Both the position numbers and the translations under genes were made by a program. A stretch of 64,000 nucleotides of DNA, from the NCBI GenBank assembly GCA_016704305.1, contig JADJAL010000004.1, positions 246,491 to 310,490 of the forward strand, read 5' to 3'. Shown here piece after piece: positions 1 through 8,942 of this stretch; position 1 is the first letter of the stretch; each line of letters starts with the position of its first letter. This stretch comes from Haliea sp. Lineage in GTDB: Bacteria > Pseudomonadota > Gammaproteobacteria > Pseudomonadales > Halieaceae. The notes under the pieces were generated by a model. The model had not been told where the DNA came from. It ran no database searches and saw only the letters and a list, made by a program, of their open reading frames with translations.

Positions 1-1428
1 CAGTTGGAGAGTGTCAGCGGCATTGTATTTCGCGATGGAGAAAACATCGTGCGCACAGCGCCCCGCGACAGAATTCTCGACATCAATGCGCTGCCGTCGC
101 CCTACCTGCACAAGGAGTTTGAACCCTGGTTCCGAAAATTCCACACCACCGTGCTCGAGACCAATCGCGGCTGTCCCTACGGTTGTACGTATTGCGACTG
201 GGGGTCTGCAACCCTGGCTAAAGTGACCCGGTTCTCGCTGGAAAGGGTGACCCGCGAAATCGAGTACATCGCAGCATGCAAATCAGAGAATATTTTCATC
301 GCGGACGCAAACTTCGGCATGCTGGAGCAGGACATAGCCATCGCGCAAGTACTGGTGGAGGTGCGAGAGCGCACGGGATACCCCTTGAGGTTGTACACCA
401 ACTTTGCGAAGAATGGTGGCCGCAGGCTCATGAGCGTCATCAAGATATTGCACGAGGGAGGGCTTTTGCCAACAGGGATCATCGCCTTGCAGACTACTGA
501 TGAGACCACGCTAAAGACCATCCAACGTGACAATATAAAAACGACCGCCTACGAAACGATGATGGAGTTTTTCAATGCCGAGGGCATACCCATGGCCTCG
601 GATATCATGATCGGCCTTCCAGGACAAACCATCGACAGTTTCCAGACCGACCTGCAATTTTGCTTTGATTGGAAAGTATCGGCGAACGGAAATTATACCG
701 CCATGATGCCCAACGCTCCGATGGCAGAGAAGAGTTATAGGGCGACGCACAAAATTGTCACCGACAGCAACAATATGATTGCATCCACTGCGAGCTTCTC
801 TGCAGAGGACCTGGCATACATGAAGCACCTGTTCAGAGCCTATCAGTTCCATGTTCGTCTCGGAATGCTCAAATACTATTTGTACCATGTGCAACTGGAG
901 CACGGGATTCCAGCCATAGCTTTTCTGCGACGCTGGTTGGATCGCGTGCTTGAGGAGGACCCAGCGCTGCCAATTTCTAACCGGGTGTTCAAGGAATTGT
1001 TGGTCGATAATGTTCGAGCTTTTGATTGGGCGCCGATTTCATGGGGCAAAGAGGCCCGGTTCTTTTTCGATGACCTGGCGTCGTACTACCACGAAATTTA
1101 TCGCTTTTCACAGCGCGAGTTTAAACTGACTCTTACAGAGGGTGTGTTGAAGACGCTGGTATCTGCACAAGACGCGGTGTCGCCAAAACTGGAGCGGGAA
1201 TATCCGTTTTCTGTAGCCCTTACGCACAACATCGAGACCTACTTTTCGCAGATCAAACACGCACCCTCTTTACATCACATGAAACAGGGCTTCACGCCAC
1301 TGGTGGCGTTCGATGCATCAACACTGCACGTGACGCCGGACGTACCAAGAGTTGAGGACATCAGCTACATGTATGTGGGCGGGCACTCGGATGATTGGGA
1401 ACTGCCATCCGCTCTGAGATTCTATTGA
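1..1428 (+). CDS. B12-binding-type radical SAM protein, 5' end cut by the window
   Basis: The reading frame is open back to base 1, so the true start lies outside the window; the TTG at 4 is only an internal codon. The protein has the radical SAM cluster motif CPYGCTYC (C-x3-C-x2-C) about 60 residues in, preceded by a linker (GIVFRDGENIVRT, PSPYLHKEF) that in this superfamily follows an N-terminal cobalamin-binding Rossmann domain. The missing upstream part is therefore probably that domain. The C-terminal 200 residues are unlike any family I recognise. The gene ends 32 bp before the convergent hydrolase gene. The reaction cannot be named from the sequence; a methyltransferase or ring-modifying role is typical of the superfamily but unproven here. 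Confidence 0.75.
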   Translation, partial: QLESVSGIVFRDGENIVRTAPRDRILDINALPSPYLHKEFEPWFRKFHTTVLETNRGCPYGCTYCDWGSATLAKVTRFSLERVTREIEYIAACKSENIFIADANFGMLEQDIAIAQVLVEVRERTGYPLRLYTNFAKNGGRRLMSVIKILHEGGLLPTGIIALQTTDETTLKTIQRDNIKTTAYETMMEFFNAEGIPMASDIMIGLPGQTIDSFQTDLQFCFDWKVSANGNYTAMMPNAPMAEKSYRATHKIVTDSNNMIASTASFSAEDLAYMKHLFRAYQFHVRLGMLKYYLYHVQLEHGIPAIAFLRRWLDRVLEEDPALPISNRVFKELLVDNVRAFDWAPISWGKEARFFFDDLASYYHEIYRFSQREFKLTLTEGVLKTLVSAQDAVSPKLEREYPFSVALTHNIETYFSQIKHAPSLHHMKQGFTPLVAFDASTLHVTPDVPRVEDISYMYVGGHSDDWELPSALRFY

Positions 1429-1460
1429 TCGGCAACCGATCTTGCAGCCTGGACGCGGTG

Positions 1461-2294
1461 TCAGATCTTGCTTTCACACCAGTGCAATACATCTTCAAGG
1501 ACTGCAATCCGCTCCGGCTCATTGAAAATCTCGTGAAAAAAGCCTGGGTAGATTTTCAATGTTTTGTCACTGGAGCTGATGTGCTGGTCCAGAAAGCGCG
1601 AGCCCTCGGGTGAGGTCATGACGTCTGCGCCGCCGTGTAGTATCAGTACGGGAAGGGAAATACGCGCGGCTTCCGTTTGTACCAAATGCATCCCGGCGAA
1701 CAGTTCTCGGCACATACGCGCCGACATTTTGCCGTGGAATACCAGTGGGTCCTGTGCATAATTGCGCACGACTTCGGGAGCACGGCTCACACCCGCCGCA
1801 TTCAACCGGAGAATCCCCAACCGCGGCAGCAACCATGCGCACAATCGCAGCAGCGCCATTTGTAGTCGTCCCGGCTCAAGGTCCGTTTTGATCGCAGCGC
1901 CGGACAGTACGGCGCCGACAAAATCACTCTGGTAATTCAACAGGTAATTACAGGCTATCAGGCCTCCCATACTGTGTCCCAGAAAGAACATAGGTACCCC
2001 GGGAAAGCGCGCAGACAGCTTGCGGTGAAATATTGCCACGTCATGCAAGTAGTCTTCGAAAGAGTCGACATGCCCAGGGAAGCCCTCCGAATAGCCGTGG
2101 CCATTGTGATCGAGCGCCCCCACGGCATAGTTATGGCCGGTGAAGTACTGGGCCAAATGCTGGTATCGCGTACTGTGTTCTCCAGCGCCGTGCGCTAGCA
2201 GCAGCACTGCGGCAGGCGCGATCTCTGGCTCCCAGCACTGGAAGTAAATTGAACGTCCACCCGAGCCGGTGAACCGGTCATCGCTGTGTTTCAT
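1461..2294 (-). CDS. Alpha/beta hydrolase, monoacylglycerol lipase-like
   Basis: A 277-residue serine hydrolase of the lysophospholipase/monoacylglycerol lipase group. The nucleophile elbow GHSMGG lies near residue 107. The oxyanion-hole region HGAGEHS sits near residue 35 with an ALDHNGHGYSEG strand after it. A late Asp (HGGADVMTSPEGS) and His (YPGFFHEIFNEP) can complete the catalytic triad. There is no signal peptide, so it is probably cytoplasmic and hydrolyses acylglycerols or similar esters. It is convergent with the radical SAM gene and divergent from hppA, so it is likely transcribed alone. The exact substrate is not readable from the sequence. Confidence 0.82.
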   Translation of the reverse strand: MKHSDDRFTGSGGRSIYFQCWEPEIAPAAVLLLAHGAGEHSTRYQHLAQYFTGHNYAVGALDHNGHGYSEGFPGHVDSFEDYLHDVAIFHRKLSARFPGVPMFFLGHSMGGLIACNYLLNYQSDFVGAVLSGAAIKTDLEPGRLQMALLRLCAWLLPRLGILRLNAAGVSRAPEVVRNYAQDPLVFHGKMSARMCRELFAGMHLVQTEAARISLPVLILHGGADVMTSPEGSRFLDQHISSSDKTLKIYPGFFHEIFNEPERIAVLEDVLHWCESKI

Positions 2295-2418
2295 GCACTC
2301 GCCTCTTGTTTGTGAGAAAAACCGGCAAAATGTCGGATGCCACCTACACTTGTCACTGGCGTCTCAATTTCGCTAGCATGAAGTGCGCCGATAAAAAATA
2401 TAATTCAGGAGCCAGACT

Positions 2419-4407
2419 ATGAATGAATATTTTGCTGTACCCCCGATACTCGGCCTCGCGGGCTTGGCCGTCGCATTTATCATCTATCACATCATGTCGC
2501 GCCACAACCACGGTGAAGGCGCGGTGAAGGACATTGCTGACCAGATTCACTTGGGTGCAATGGTGTTTATCCACCGCGAATACCAGGTGTTGTCCATGTT
2601 CGCACTGGTGCTTGTGGTGGCTATTTTTGTTTCACCACTGGGTCTGAACACCGCGATTGCTTTCCTCGCCGGCGCAATATCTTCCGCCACCGCGGGCTAC
2701 CTGGGTATGTTTGCCGCCACCAAGGCCAATGTTCGCACTGCAGTGGCAGCGCATGCGCACGGTCAGGAGTTGGCTCTGTCCATTGCCTTTTACGGCGGCT
2801 CCGTGATGGGGTTGTGCGTTGCCGCACTGGGTTTGGTCGGCCTGGGCGGCGTGTACTGGTACTTCGGCGGCAACCCGGAGACGACCCATGCCATTCACGG
2901 CTTTGGCATGGGCGCATCGGTTGTCGCGCTGTTTTCGCGTGTTGGCGGCGGCACTTTCACCAAGAGCGCTGATGTTGGCGCTGATCTGGTAGGCAAGATA
3001 GAAGCCGGAATTCCCGAGGATGATCCGCGAAATCCTGGCGTGATTGCTGACAACGTGGGCGATAACGTCGGTGATATCGCAGGTATGGGCTCGGATATTT
3101 TTGAGTCATATTGCGGCGCAATGATTGCCTGTATAGCCATTGCGGCCACCTCGGCCATTGATACCCGGGCAGCCATGATGTTCCTGCCATTGGCGCTGGC
3201 TAGCATCGGATTACTGGCCTCCATCTGCGGCATTGGATTTGTGCGTGCTAGATCCGCTGCAGCACCTGAAGCAGCGCTGCGCAGTGGCACGATACTGGCG
3301 CCTGTGATTTTCGTCATCATCGCCTGGTTCCTGATCAGCGCGATGGGACTGGATCCCAACATTTGGTGGGCTGTTATCTGCGGCGCGGTGGGCGGCGTTG
3401 CTATTGGATTGATCACGGAGTATTACACCGGCGGTGCACCTGTGCGCAAAATCGCCAAGTCCGGAGAGACTGGTCCAGCCACCGTCATGATCACCGGATT
3501 GGCAGTCGGAATGCAGTCCGTGGTGTTACCCATCTTGTGCATCGCCACCATCATTTTCATCTCCACCGGGCTCGCGGGTTTGTATGGCGTCGGCATTGCT
3601 GCAGTAGGCATGTTGGCTACCGTGGGAATCACCATGGCCATCGATGCCTATGGGCCAGTGGCAGACAACGCAGGTGGAATCGCTGAAATGGCCGGAATGG
3701 GCAAGGAAACACGTGCGATCACCGACGGCCTGGATGCCGTTGGAAACACTACTGCGGCTATCGGCAAGGGCTTTGCGATCGGCGCGGCGGCGCTTGCAGC
3801 ACTCGCCATCATCGCAGCCTTTGTCGAGACCGTGGAACTGCATAACCAGGGATTCCACCTTGAACTCACCGATCCGCTGGTACTGGTCGGCATGTTTATC
3901 GGCGGCACCATTCCTTTTTTGATTGCCTCCATCACGATGACGGCGGTGGGCGAAGCGGCCTTCGATATGATCAACGAAATCCGTCGCCAGTTCCGGGAAA
4001 TTCCAGGCCTGCTGGAGGGGACTGCGAAACCCGACACAGCCAAATGTGTGGATATCGCTACGACAGCTGCATTGCGCAGGATGATTCTGCCAGGGACGAT
4101 CGCTGTGGCCGCCCCTGTCATCGTCGGCTTTGGCCTCGGCGCCGCTTCACTCGGCGGCATGTTGGCCGGTGCGCTACTGGCCTGTGTGCTGATGGCGCTG
4201 ATGATGGCCAACGCCGGCGGTGCCTGGGACAATGCGAAAAAGTTTGTGGAGAAGGGCAACCACGGAGGCAAAGGATCGCCTACGCATTCCGCAGTTGTGG
4301 TCGGCGATACCGTGGGCGATCCTTTCAAGGACACCTCCGGACCCTCCATGAACATCCTGATCAACGTGATGGCGATAGTCAGTCTGGTGATTGCGCCTTT
4401 GCTTTAG
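2419..4407 (+). CDS. hppA: Membrane-bound cation-pumping pyrophosphatase, K+-dependent type
   Basis: A 662-residue integral membrane protein that couples PPi hydrolysis to H+ or Na+ export. The substrate-site signature DNVGDNVGDIAGMGSD lies near residue 210, with the further acidic motif DAYGPVADNAGG and the late SAVVVGDTVGDPFKDTSGPS loop. The GNTTAA motif has alanine where K+-independent enzymes have lysine (GNTTKA), so this belongs to the K+-stimulated class. I cannot decide between H+ and Na+ by eye. Length is normal. A GGAG-type ribosome site (CAGGAG, about 2407) precedes ATG. It is divergent from the hydrolase with 124 bp between them. Confidence 0.93.
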   Translation: MNEYFAVPPILGLAGLAVAFIIYHIMSRHNHGEGAVKDIADQIHLGAMVFIHREYQVLSMFALVLVVAIFVSPLGLNTAIAFLAGAISSATAGYLGMFAATKANVRTAVAAHAHGQELALSIAFYGGSVMGLCVAALGLVGLGGVYWYFGGNPETTHAIHGFGMGASVVALFSRVGGGTFTKSADVGADLVGKIEAGIPEDDPRNPGVIADNVGDNVGDIAGMGSDIFESYCGAMIACIAIAATSAIDTRAAMMFLPLALASIGLLASICGIGFVRARSAAAPEAALRSGTILAPVIFVIIAWFLISAMGLDPNIWWAVICGAVGGVAIGLITEYYTGGAPVRKIAKSGETGPATVMITGLAVGMQSVVLPILCIATIIFISTGLAGLYGVGIAAVGMLATVGITMAIDAYGPVADNAGGIAEMAGMGKETRAITDGLDAVGNTTAAIGKGFAIGAAALAALAIIAAFVETVELHNQGFHLELTDPLVLVGMFIGGTIPFLIASITMTAVGEAAFDMINEIRRQFREIPGLLEGTAKPDTAKCVDIATTAALRRMILPGTIAVAAPVIVGFGLGAASLGGMLAGALLACVLMALMMANAGGAWDNAKKFVEKGNHGGKGSPTHSAVVVGDTVGDPFKDTSGPSMNILINVMAIVSLVIAPLL

Positions 4408-4544
4408 AATTGTTTTGGAACAGCTACTGCTCGCCCCGACCTGGCGCCGGGGCAGGTTCCCAGGCGTTCGCCGCTCCACTCTACCCGATGGCGCTTTGCA
4501 CCTGTTTCGTTCATATTGTTGCGTTTTAGTCCCCGAGGCCTTCT

Positions 4545-5030
4545 TTGCCGGTGCTGAGCCAAGATCAGAAATTTCGCCTTGTCACGCTAATGAGCGCACA
4601 TATTCCCCATGCCGCTTTGCTGGGTATCCGGGTGGATAGTGTTGTTGGCGAGGAGCTCACGTTAAAACTCCCGTTTCAGGATGCGCTCATAGGCGATGCC
4701 GAAGCCGGTACGCTGCACGGTGGCGCGCTTACCGTACTGCTGGATCAAACCCTGGGTCTGGCCACGTTGTGCAGTAACCTGGGTGAACCCGCCGTGACAC
4801 CCACATTGGATTTGCGCATAGACCACCTGCGCATTGCGCCACCTGGAATGGATATCTACGCAACCGCAAAAGTGTATCGCTCAACCCGCAAGATCCTGTT
4901 CGTGGAAGGTGTTGCCTACTGCGAGTCCAGAGAAAAGCCCGTTGCTCGCGCGGTCGGTAGTTGGGTGCGTGTCGCTGACGTCGATCTCTCCTGGCTGCGT
5001 GCTGCTGAACTAGGAAACTATCAAGAATGA
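4545..5030 (+). CDS. PaaI-family hot-dog thioesterase (first of pair)
   Basis: About 160 residues with a hot-dog thioesterase fold. The core HGGALTVLLDQTLGLAT is the PaaI-type active-site helix, followed by TLDLRIDHLRIAPPG. The start is uncertain: TTG at 4545 or GTG at 4551 both fit, and the SQDQKFRLVTLM helix follows either. The stop overlaps the next gene by 4 bases (ATGA), so the two are translationally coupled. Such proteins hydrolyse acyl-CoA thioesters, often aromatic or medium-chain ones. The cluster with a SnoaL-like protein and a flavin oxidoreductase suggests a small catabolic or detoxification run. Substrate unknown. Confidence 0.8.
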   Translation: MPVLSQDQKFRLVTLMSAHIPHAALLGIRVDSVVGEELTLKLPFQDALIGDAEAGTLHGGALTVLLDQTLGLATLCSNLGEPAVTPTLDLRIDHLRIAPPGMDIYATAKVYRSTRKILFVEGVAYCESREKPVARAVGSWVRVADVDLSWLRAAELGNYQE

Positions 5031-5467
5031 CACTCACCGATGTCATAATGCAGGAACCGAATGTACAGACCCTGCAACGCTGGTTGAAAAAGGTGCCGTA
5101 TGCTGTTTTCCTGGATATCAGGGCAGATATTCGCAACGGAGAGATTGTATTTATCCTGCCAGAAAATAAAAAACTGATAGGCAACCCGTCCCTGCCCGCG
5201 CTGCATGGCGGGGTGGTCGGCGCATTCCTGGAGCAGGCTGGCGCCTTTCACCTGATCGCTAAAATGAATAAGCCTGCCCTTCCTAAAATCATTGATTTCT
5301 CCCTGGACTACCTGCGTCCAGCGCGACTACAGGATACGTACGCACAATGCACATTGACGCGGCAGGGCAGGGCCATAGCCAATATCAGCATCAAGGCATG
5401 GCAAGAGGACTTCGAAAAGCCCAATGCTATTGCCAGAGCACATTTCCTACTACCCGAAACCGACTGA
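5027..5467 (+). CDS. PaaI-family hot-dog thioesterase (second of pair)
   Basis: A 146-residue protein overlapping the previous gene by 4 bases. It has the same hot-dog layout (LHGGVVGAFLEQAGAFHL, then IIDFSLDYLRPAR) but is clearly divergent from it in sequence. The PaaI family forms dimers or tetramers, so a heteromeric partner of the upstream protein is possible. This second copy keeps the HGG of the acyl-CoA binding helix and has Glu (FLEQAG) where the first has Asp (LLDQTL). The function is inferred from the fold only. It is followed 13 bp later by the SnoaL-like gene. Confidence 0.78.
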   Translation: MTLTDVIMQEPNVQTLQRWLKKVPYAVFLDIRADIRNGEIVFILPENKKLIGNPSLPALHGGVVGAFLEQAGAFHLIAKMNKPALPKIIDFSLDYLRPARLQDTYAQCTLTRQGRAIANISIKAWQEDFEKPNAIARAHFLLPETD

Positions 5468-5480
5468 ACGGAGACTCACC

Positions 5481-5954
5481 ATGGCACGCTGGAAACGCAA
5501 CGAACTGGAACAGGCATTCGAAAATTTTCAGGCCGCAGCCCTGAAGGGTGCCCAAACCAAAGACTGGACCGACTGGGCAAACTGCTTCACTGCAGACGCC
5601 ACTTATTTTGAACACCACTACGGTCGTTTCTGGGGCCGGGAGACGATTCAAAAATGGATCACTGCAACGATGAACAAGTGGCCAGCGAGCGAAATGACCG
5701 CGTTTCCGGTGAGCTGGTATTCCATTGACGTCAAAAAAGGCTGGATCATTTGCGAGGTTATGAACCGTATGTCTGACCTTGGCGATGGCAAGATCTACCA
5801 GGAGCCGAATATCACCATTTTGCATTACGCGGGCAACGGCCTGTTCAAATACGAGGAGGACGCGTACAACCCGCACAACATGGGGGTCACTATCGGCGCC
5901 TGGATTCAAGCGAAAAAGGCGCTGGACGTCGAGAAGGCGGAAAAGTCCAAGTAG
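5481..5954 (+). CDS. SnoaL/NTF2-like protein
   Basis: A 157-residue small alpha+beta-barrel protein starting at ATG 5481 behind GGAGA. An upstream in-frame extension exists but lies inside the previous gene and lacks a good ribosome site. The fold markers are an N-terminal helix (LEQAFENFQAAAL), the WANCFTADATYFEHHYG segment, a long strand pair and a late YEEDAYNP strand. Members act as isomerases, hydratases, cyclases or dehydratases on small hydrophobic substrates. It lies in the same run as the two thioesterases and the LLM gene (11-bp gap), so a shared pathway is likely but undefined. Confidence 0.75.
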   Translation: MARWKRNELEQAFENFQAAALKGAQTKDWTDWANCFTADATYFEHHYGRFWGRETIQKWITATMNKWPASEMTAFPVSWYSIDVKKGWIICEVMNRMSDLGDGKIYQEPNITILHYAGNGLFKYEEDAYNPHNMGVTIGAWIQAKKALDVEKAEKSK

Positions 5955-5965
5955 AACCTCCCAGC

Positions 5966-6955
5966 GTGCGCACAACTACACCGATGCGAAATATCGTGCT
6001 GCGCTTTGATATGCGCAGCTCACCACAGTGCAAGGAAACGGCCGCAGAGCGGTACCGCGCGGCTCTGGAGATGGCCGCGTGGGCGGACCGCAATACAGTG
6101 GATGTGGTTGGCTTATCGGAACACCATGACACGACCGACGGTTTCTTATCCGCACCCTTGCAATTGGCAGGAATGATGGTTGCGCTCACAAATCGTATAC
6201 GCATCAGCGTCAGTGCATTGTTAGTGCCGCTGCATGATCCCCTGCGACTGGCAGAGGATATTGCCTTGCTTGATATCATCGCCGCGGGACGGTTCTCTGC
6301 CACGTGCGGACTCGGCTACCGGGAAACTGAGTATGCGTGCTTTGGCGTAGAGTGGACTCGCAGGGGTGAAGTATTCGATTCCAAGCTCGACATCCTGGTG
6401 CGAGCTCTTAGGGGAGAAGTGATTCACTGCAACGGCATCAGTACACGGCTTAATCCACCCCCGGTCTCGCCTGTTCACCTGTTGTTGAACATCGGGGGCA
6501 ACAGTAAACCTGCAGCCCGCCGCGCCGCCCGGCTAGGCTTGTTCTTTTGTCCTGCGCTTGATGATCCAGGATTGGAAGAGACATATTTGGCCGCCTGTCG
6601 GGAATACGGTTTCAAGTATGGCTTTTGTATTTCTCCCCGAGCGCCTGCCACCACGTTCATCAGCGAAGATCCGCAGCGGTGCTGGAAGTCGATTGGCGAG
6701 TACCTGATGTACGACGCCACCGCGTACGGTGCATGGCGTCACCCCAGTCGACGTGCCTATGCCGAATCATTTGCATCCAATATCGAAGAATTGAAGTGTG
6801 AGGGGAAATACCGCGTGCTAACCCCGGAGCAAGCCCTTCAGAGCGTCCTGGAAAGCGGCTCACTGCATTTAGCGCCGCTCACCGGGGGCGTGCCCCTCGA
6901 TATCGCATGGCGCTCGCTACAGCTCTTTGAGGATGCCGTGCAGATACACCTGTAA
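5966..6955 (+). CDS. LLM-class (luciferase-like) flavin-dependent oxidoreductase
   Basis: A 329-residue TIM-barrel bacterial luciferase-like protein. Typical segments are AAWADRNTVDVVGLSEHH near residue 38, the ALTNRIRISVSALLVPLHDPLRLAEDIALLD stretch around 70-100, and SATCGLGYRETEY near 112. These families use reduced FMN or F420 to oxidise a substrate; which cofactor is used cannot be told here. The start is GTG 5966, with ATG 5984 as an alternative. It ends the plus-strand gene run. The next 585 bp are gene-free. Confidence 0.8.
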   Translation: MRTTTPMRNIVLRFDMRSSPQCKETAAERYRAALEMAAWADRNTVDVVGLSEHHDTTDGFLSAPLQLAGMMVALTNRIRISVSALLVPLHDPLRLAEDIALLDIIAAGRFSATCGLGYRETEYACFGVEWTRRGEVFDSKLDILVRALRGEVIHCNGISTRLNPPPVSPVHLLLNIGGNSKPAARRAARLGLFFCPALDDPGLEETYLAACREYGFKYGFCISPRAPATTFISEDPQRCWKSIGEYLMYDATAYGAWRHPSRRAYAESFASNIEELKCEGKYRVLTPEQALQSVLESGSLHLAPLTGGVPLDIAWRSLQLFEDAVQIHL

Positions 6956-7030
6956 GCACCTTGCCGGATTGCTCGTGTGCCAATGTCTGGTCTCTCTTCA
7001 GGAATGTCTAATGACCCCATCAGTTCCCTC

Positions 7031-7440
7031 TTACAAATAAATATTAAGTATTTAGATAGGTATGTAGGGATTATTGTTGTAGTTATTATTAGGGCTGCCA
7101 CGGCGTGTGGAGAAATGACTTTTTCAATTTTAAATCAATGCGTTAGAGCAACGAAAAGTGCTCGGAAAACGACTGTATCAGGTGGGCAGAAGCCGTGGTG
7201 AAGCCGTGCATGAAACGGCTCTGGTTGTGGACAGTGTTGGCGGCCATTTTCAGGCTGTGAATATCAGGAGATTTTGTCCTCTGCTTATACATGGTCGGCA
7301 CAGGTTTATTACACAACTCCTAATGTTCGCACATGTGCTTGTTGAAAGCTTGTGACAAGAGTCTGAGTAAGTTGTTGATGAAAATATTTTTCTGGATAGC
7401 GTGTTGATAAACTGTGTGTTGCACAGGTATAGCACGTGCA
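7031..7440. other. Candidate chromosomal origin (oriC) of Escherichia/Vibrio type
   Basis: This lies in the gene-free interval 6956-7540, at the 3' side of mnmE. An AT-rich tract (7031-7092) ends in TTATTAGG at 7086-7093. Twelve bases later comes a minus-strand DnaA-box variant, TGTGGAGAA (7106-7114, one mismatch to TTATCCACA). As I recall it, E. coli oriC has the same TTATTAGG, 12-base gap and DnaA box R1. Further right are TTATTACACAACTC (7306-7319), close to the E. coli R2 surroundings, and TGTTGATAA (one mismatch, about 7402-7410). I saw no GATC site here. In Vibrio the origin also lies on this side of the mnmE-yidC-rnpA-rpmH block. The boxes are imperfect, so this is a strong candidate, not proof. 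Confidence 0.55.
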
Positions 7441-7540
7441 CTACAACGTTGCGGGGAAGTTTGAGCCAAAAGTAACTTTTTTCGAATCCGCACAAACGCT
7501 TCTGCAGTGGCAGGGCGAAAATCAAGTTAACGGCCCGAAA

Positions 7541-8905
7541 TTATTTCCCGATACAGAAACTGGAGAAAATTTCCCCCAGCAGTTCGTTGTTGCTGACAGC
7601 GCCGGTGATTTCACCCAGGCTGTTCTGGCATTGACGCAAGTCCTCGGCGAGCAACTCTCCTGCGCCGGACTCGAGTAATTGTTGTTGGCCTTTCAGCAGA
7701 AAATTTCTTGCCTGTTCAAGTGCGAGCAGGTGACGGCGCCGGGCACTGAAGTTTCCCTCGTCGCCCGTTCTATAACCCATGCAGCTTTTCAGGTGTTGTT
7801 TCAGCAATTCCATACCGTCGCCGGTTTTCGCTGACAAACGAACAACTGTAGTGTCGCTATATTGTGTGATCTCAGGCGCGTGACTGGTCAGGTCACATTT
7901 GTTATTGATGATCGTGATGGGGATATCGCGTGCCAGGTTATGATTTTTCGGTGGCCACATCTTCTCACCGTCTCCAATATCAACATTCAGAGAACTCTCA
8001 TCAACGACTAGCAGTATACGGTCAGCGGATTCGATTTCAGCCCATGCGCGACGTATGCCTTCCTGCTCTATTTCATCGTCGCTGTCGCGCAGCCCTGCGG
8101 TATCGACGATATGTAGCGGCATGCCATCTATTTGTATGCGCTCGCGCAGTACATCGCGCGTCGTGCCCTCTATCGCAGTAACGATGGCGCTTTCCTGGCC
8201 TGACAGTGCGTTCAGCAAACTGGATTTTCCTGCATTGGGTTTACCGGCGATGACGAGTTTCATACCCTCCTGCAGTAGACTTCCCTGCCTGGCTTCTGCC
8301 TCCATAGCACCAAACTGGCGAATGATATCGTCTAATTGCTGTTGCACCTGGCTGCTATTGAGGAAGTCTATTTCTTCCTCCGGGAAATCGATAGCCGCTT
8401 CAACGAATACGCGCAGCTGTGTTACCAGTGCTATCAGTGCTGTTATTTTGCGGGAAAAAACACCCTGCAATGAGCGGCTGGCATTGAGAGCGGCTTGTTC
8501 CGTCGTGCTGTTTATCAGATCGGCGATCGCTTCCGCTTGCGCAAGATCGATCTTGTCGTTGAGATAAGCGCGCTGTGAGAATTCACCCGGCAGTGCCTGG
8601 CGAGCTCCCAGCCTGCAGGCCTCGCGCACAATGATATCCAGAATAACGGGGCTGCCGTGGCCCTGAAGTTCCACGGTGTCTTCACCTGTGAATGAATTTG
8701 GGCCGGGGAAAAACAGGGCGACGCCGGTATCCAGCGTGTTGCCGTTGCTATCGGTGAAGGAACAGAAATGCGCGTGACGCGCCGTGAAGGTTTTACCGGT
8801 AATCGCAGTACCGATGTGCAGAGCCCGCGTACCCGACAATCGAACGATGCCAATACCACCACAACCAGCAGGAGTGGCAATTGCGACTATCGTGTCCTGG
8901 TCCAC
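7541..8905 (-). CDS. mnmE: tRNA uridine-5-carboxymethylaminomethyl modification GTPase MnmE
   Basis: 454 residues, the usual length. MnmE with MnmG installs the 5-(carboxymethyl)aminomethyl group on wobble uridine 34 of certain tRNAs. The N-terminal formyl-THF-binding domain begins IATPAGCGGIGIVRLSG. The embedded G domain shows G1 GKPNAGKSSLLN near residue 215, DTAGLRD (G3) and NKCD (G4). The protein ends in the catalytic-cysteine tail CIGK. Its usual partner mnmG is not adjacent; the DNA beyond its stop is the origin-like region. It lies 37 bp downstream of yidC. Confidence 0.97.
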   Translation of the reverse strand: MDQDTIVAIATPAGCGGIGIVRLSGTRALHIGTAITGKTFTARHAHFCSFTDSNGNTLDTGVALFFPGPNSFTGEDTVELQGHGSPVILDIIVREACRLGARQALPGEFSQRAYLNDKIDLAQAEAIADLINSTTEQAALNASRSLQGVFSRKITALIALVTQLRVFVEAAIDFPEEEIDFLNSSQVQQQLDDIIRQFGAMEAEARQGSLLQEGMKLVIAGKPNAGKSSLLNALSGQESAIVTAIEGTTRDVLRERIQIDGMPLHIVDTAGLRDSDDEIEQEGIRRAWAEIESADRILLVVDESSLNVDIGDGEKMWPPKNHNLARDIPITIINNKCDLTSHAPEITQYSDTTVVRLSAKTGDGMELLKQHLKSCMGYRTGDEGNFSARRRHLLALEQARNFLLKGQQQLLESGAGELLAEDLRQCQNSLGEITGAVSNNELLGEIFSSFCIGK

Positions 8906-8942
8906 GGTATACCACCCTTGCGTTGCTGTTACCTGTGTGTAA

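Noticed and set aside
1461..3700. Long antisense frames opposite hppA and other core genes
   Set aside because: They are shadows produced by GC-rich codon use in well-identified genes.
4433..4453. GC-rich hairpin after hppA as a terminator
   Set aside because: Six-base stem with nine-base loop and no T tract.
6977..7355. Small open frames in the origin-like interval
   Set aside because: Short, mutually overlapping on both strands, without ribosome sites or family features.
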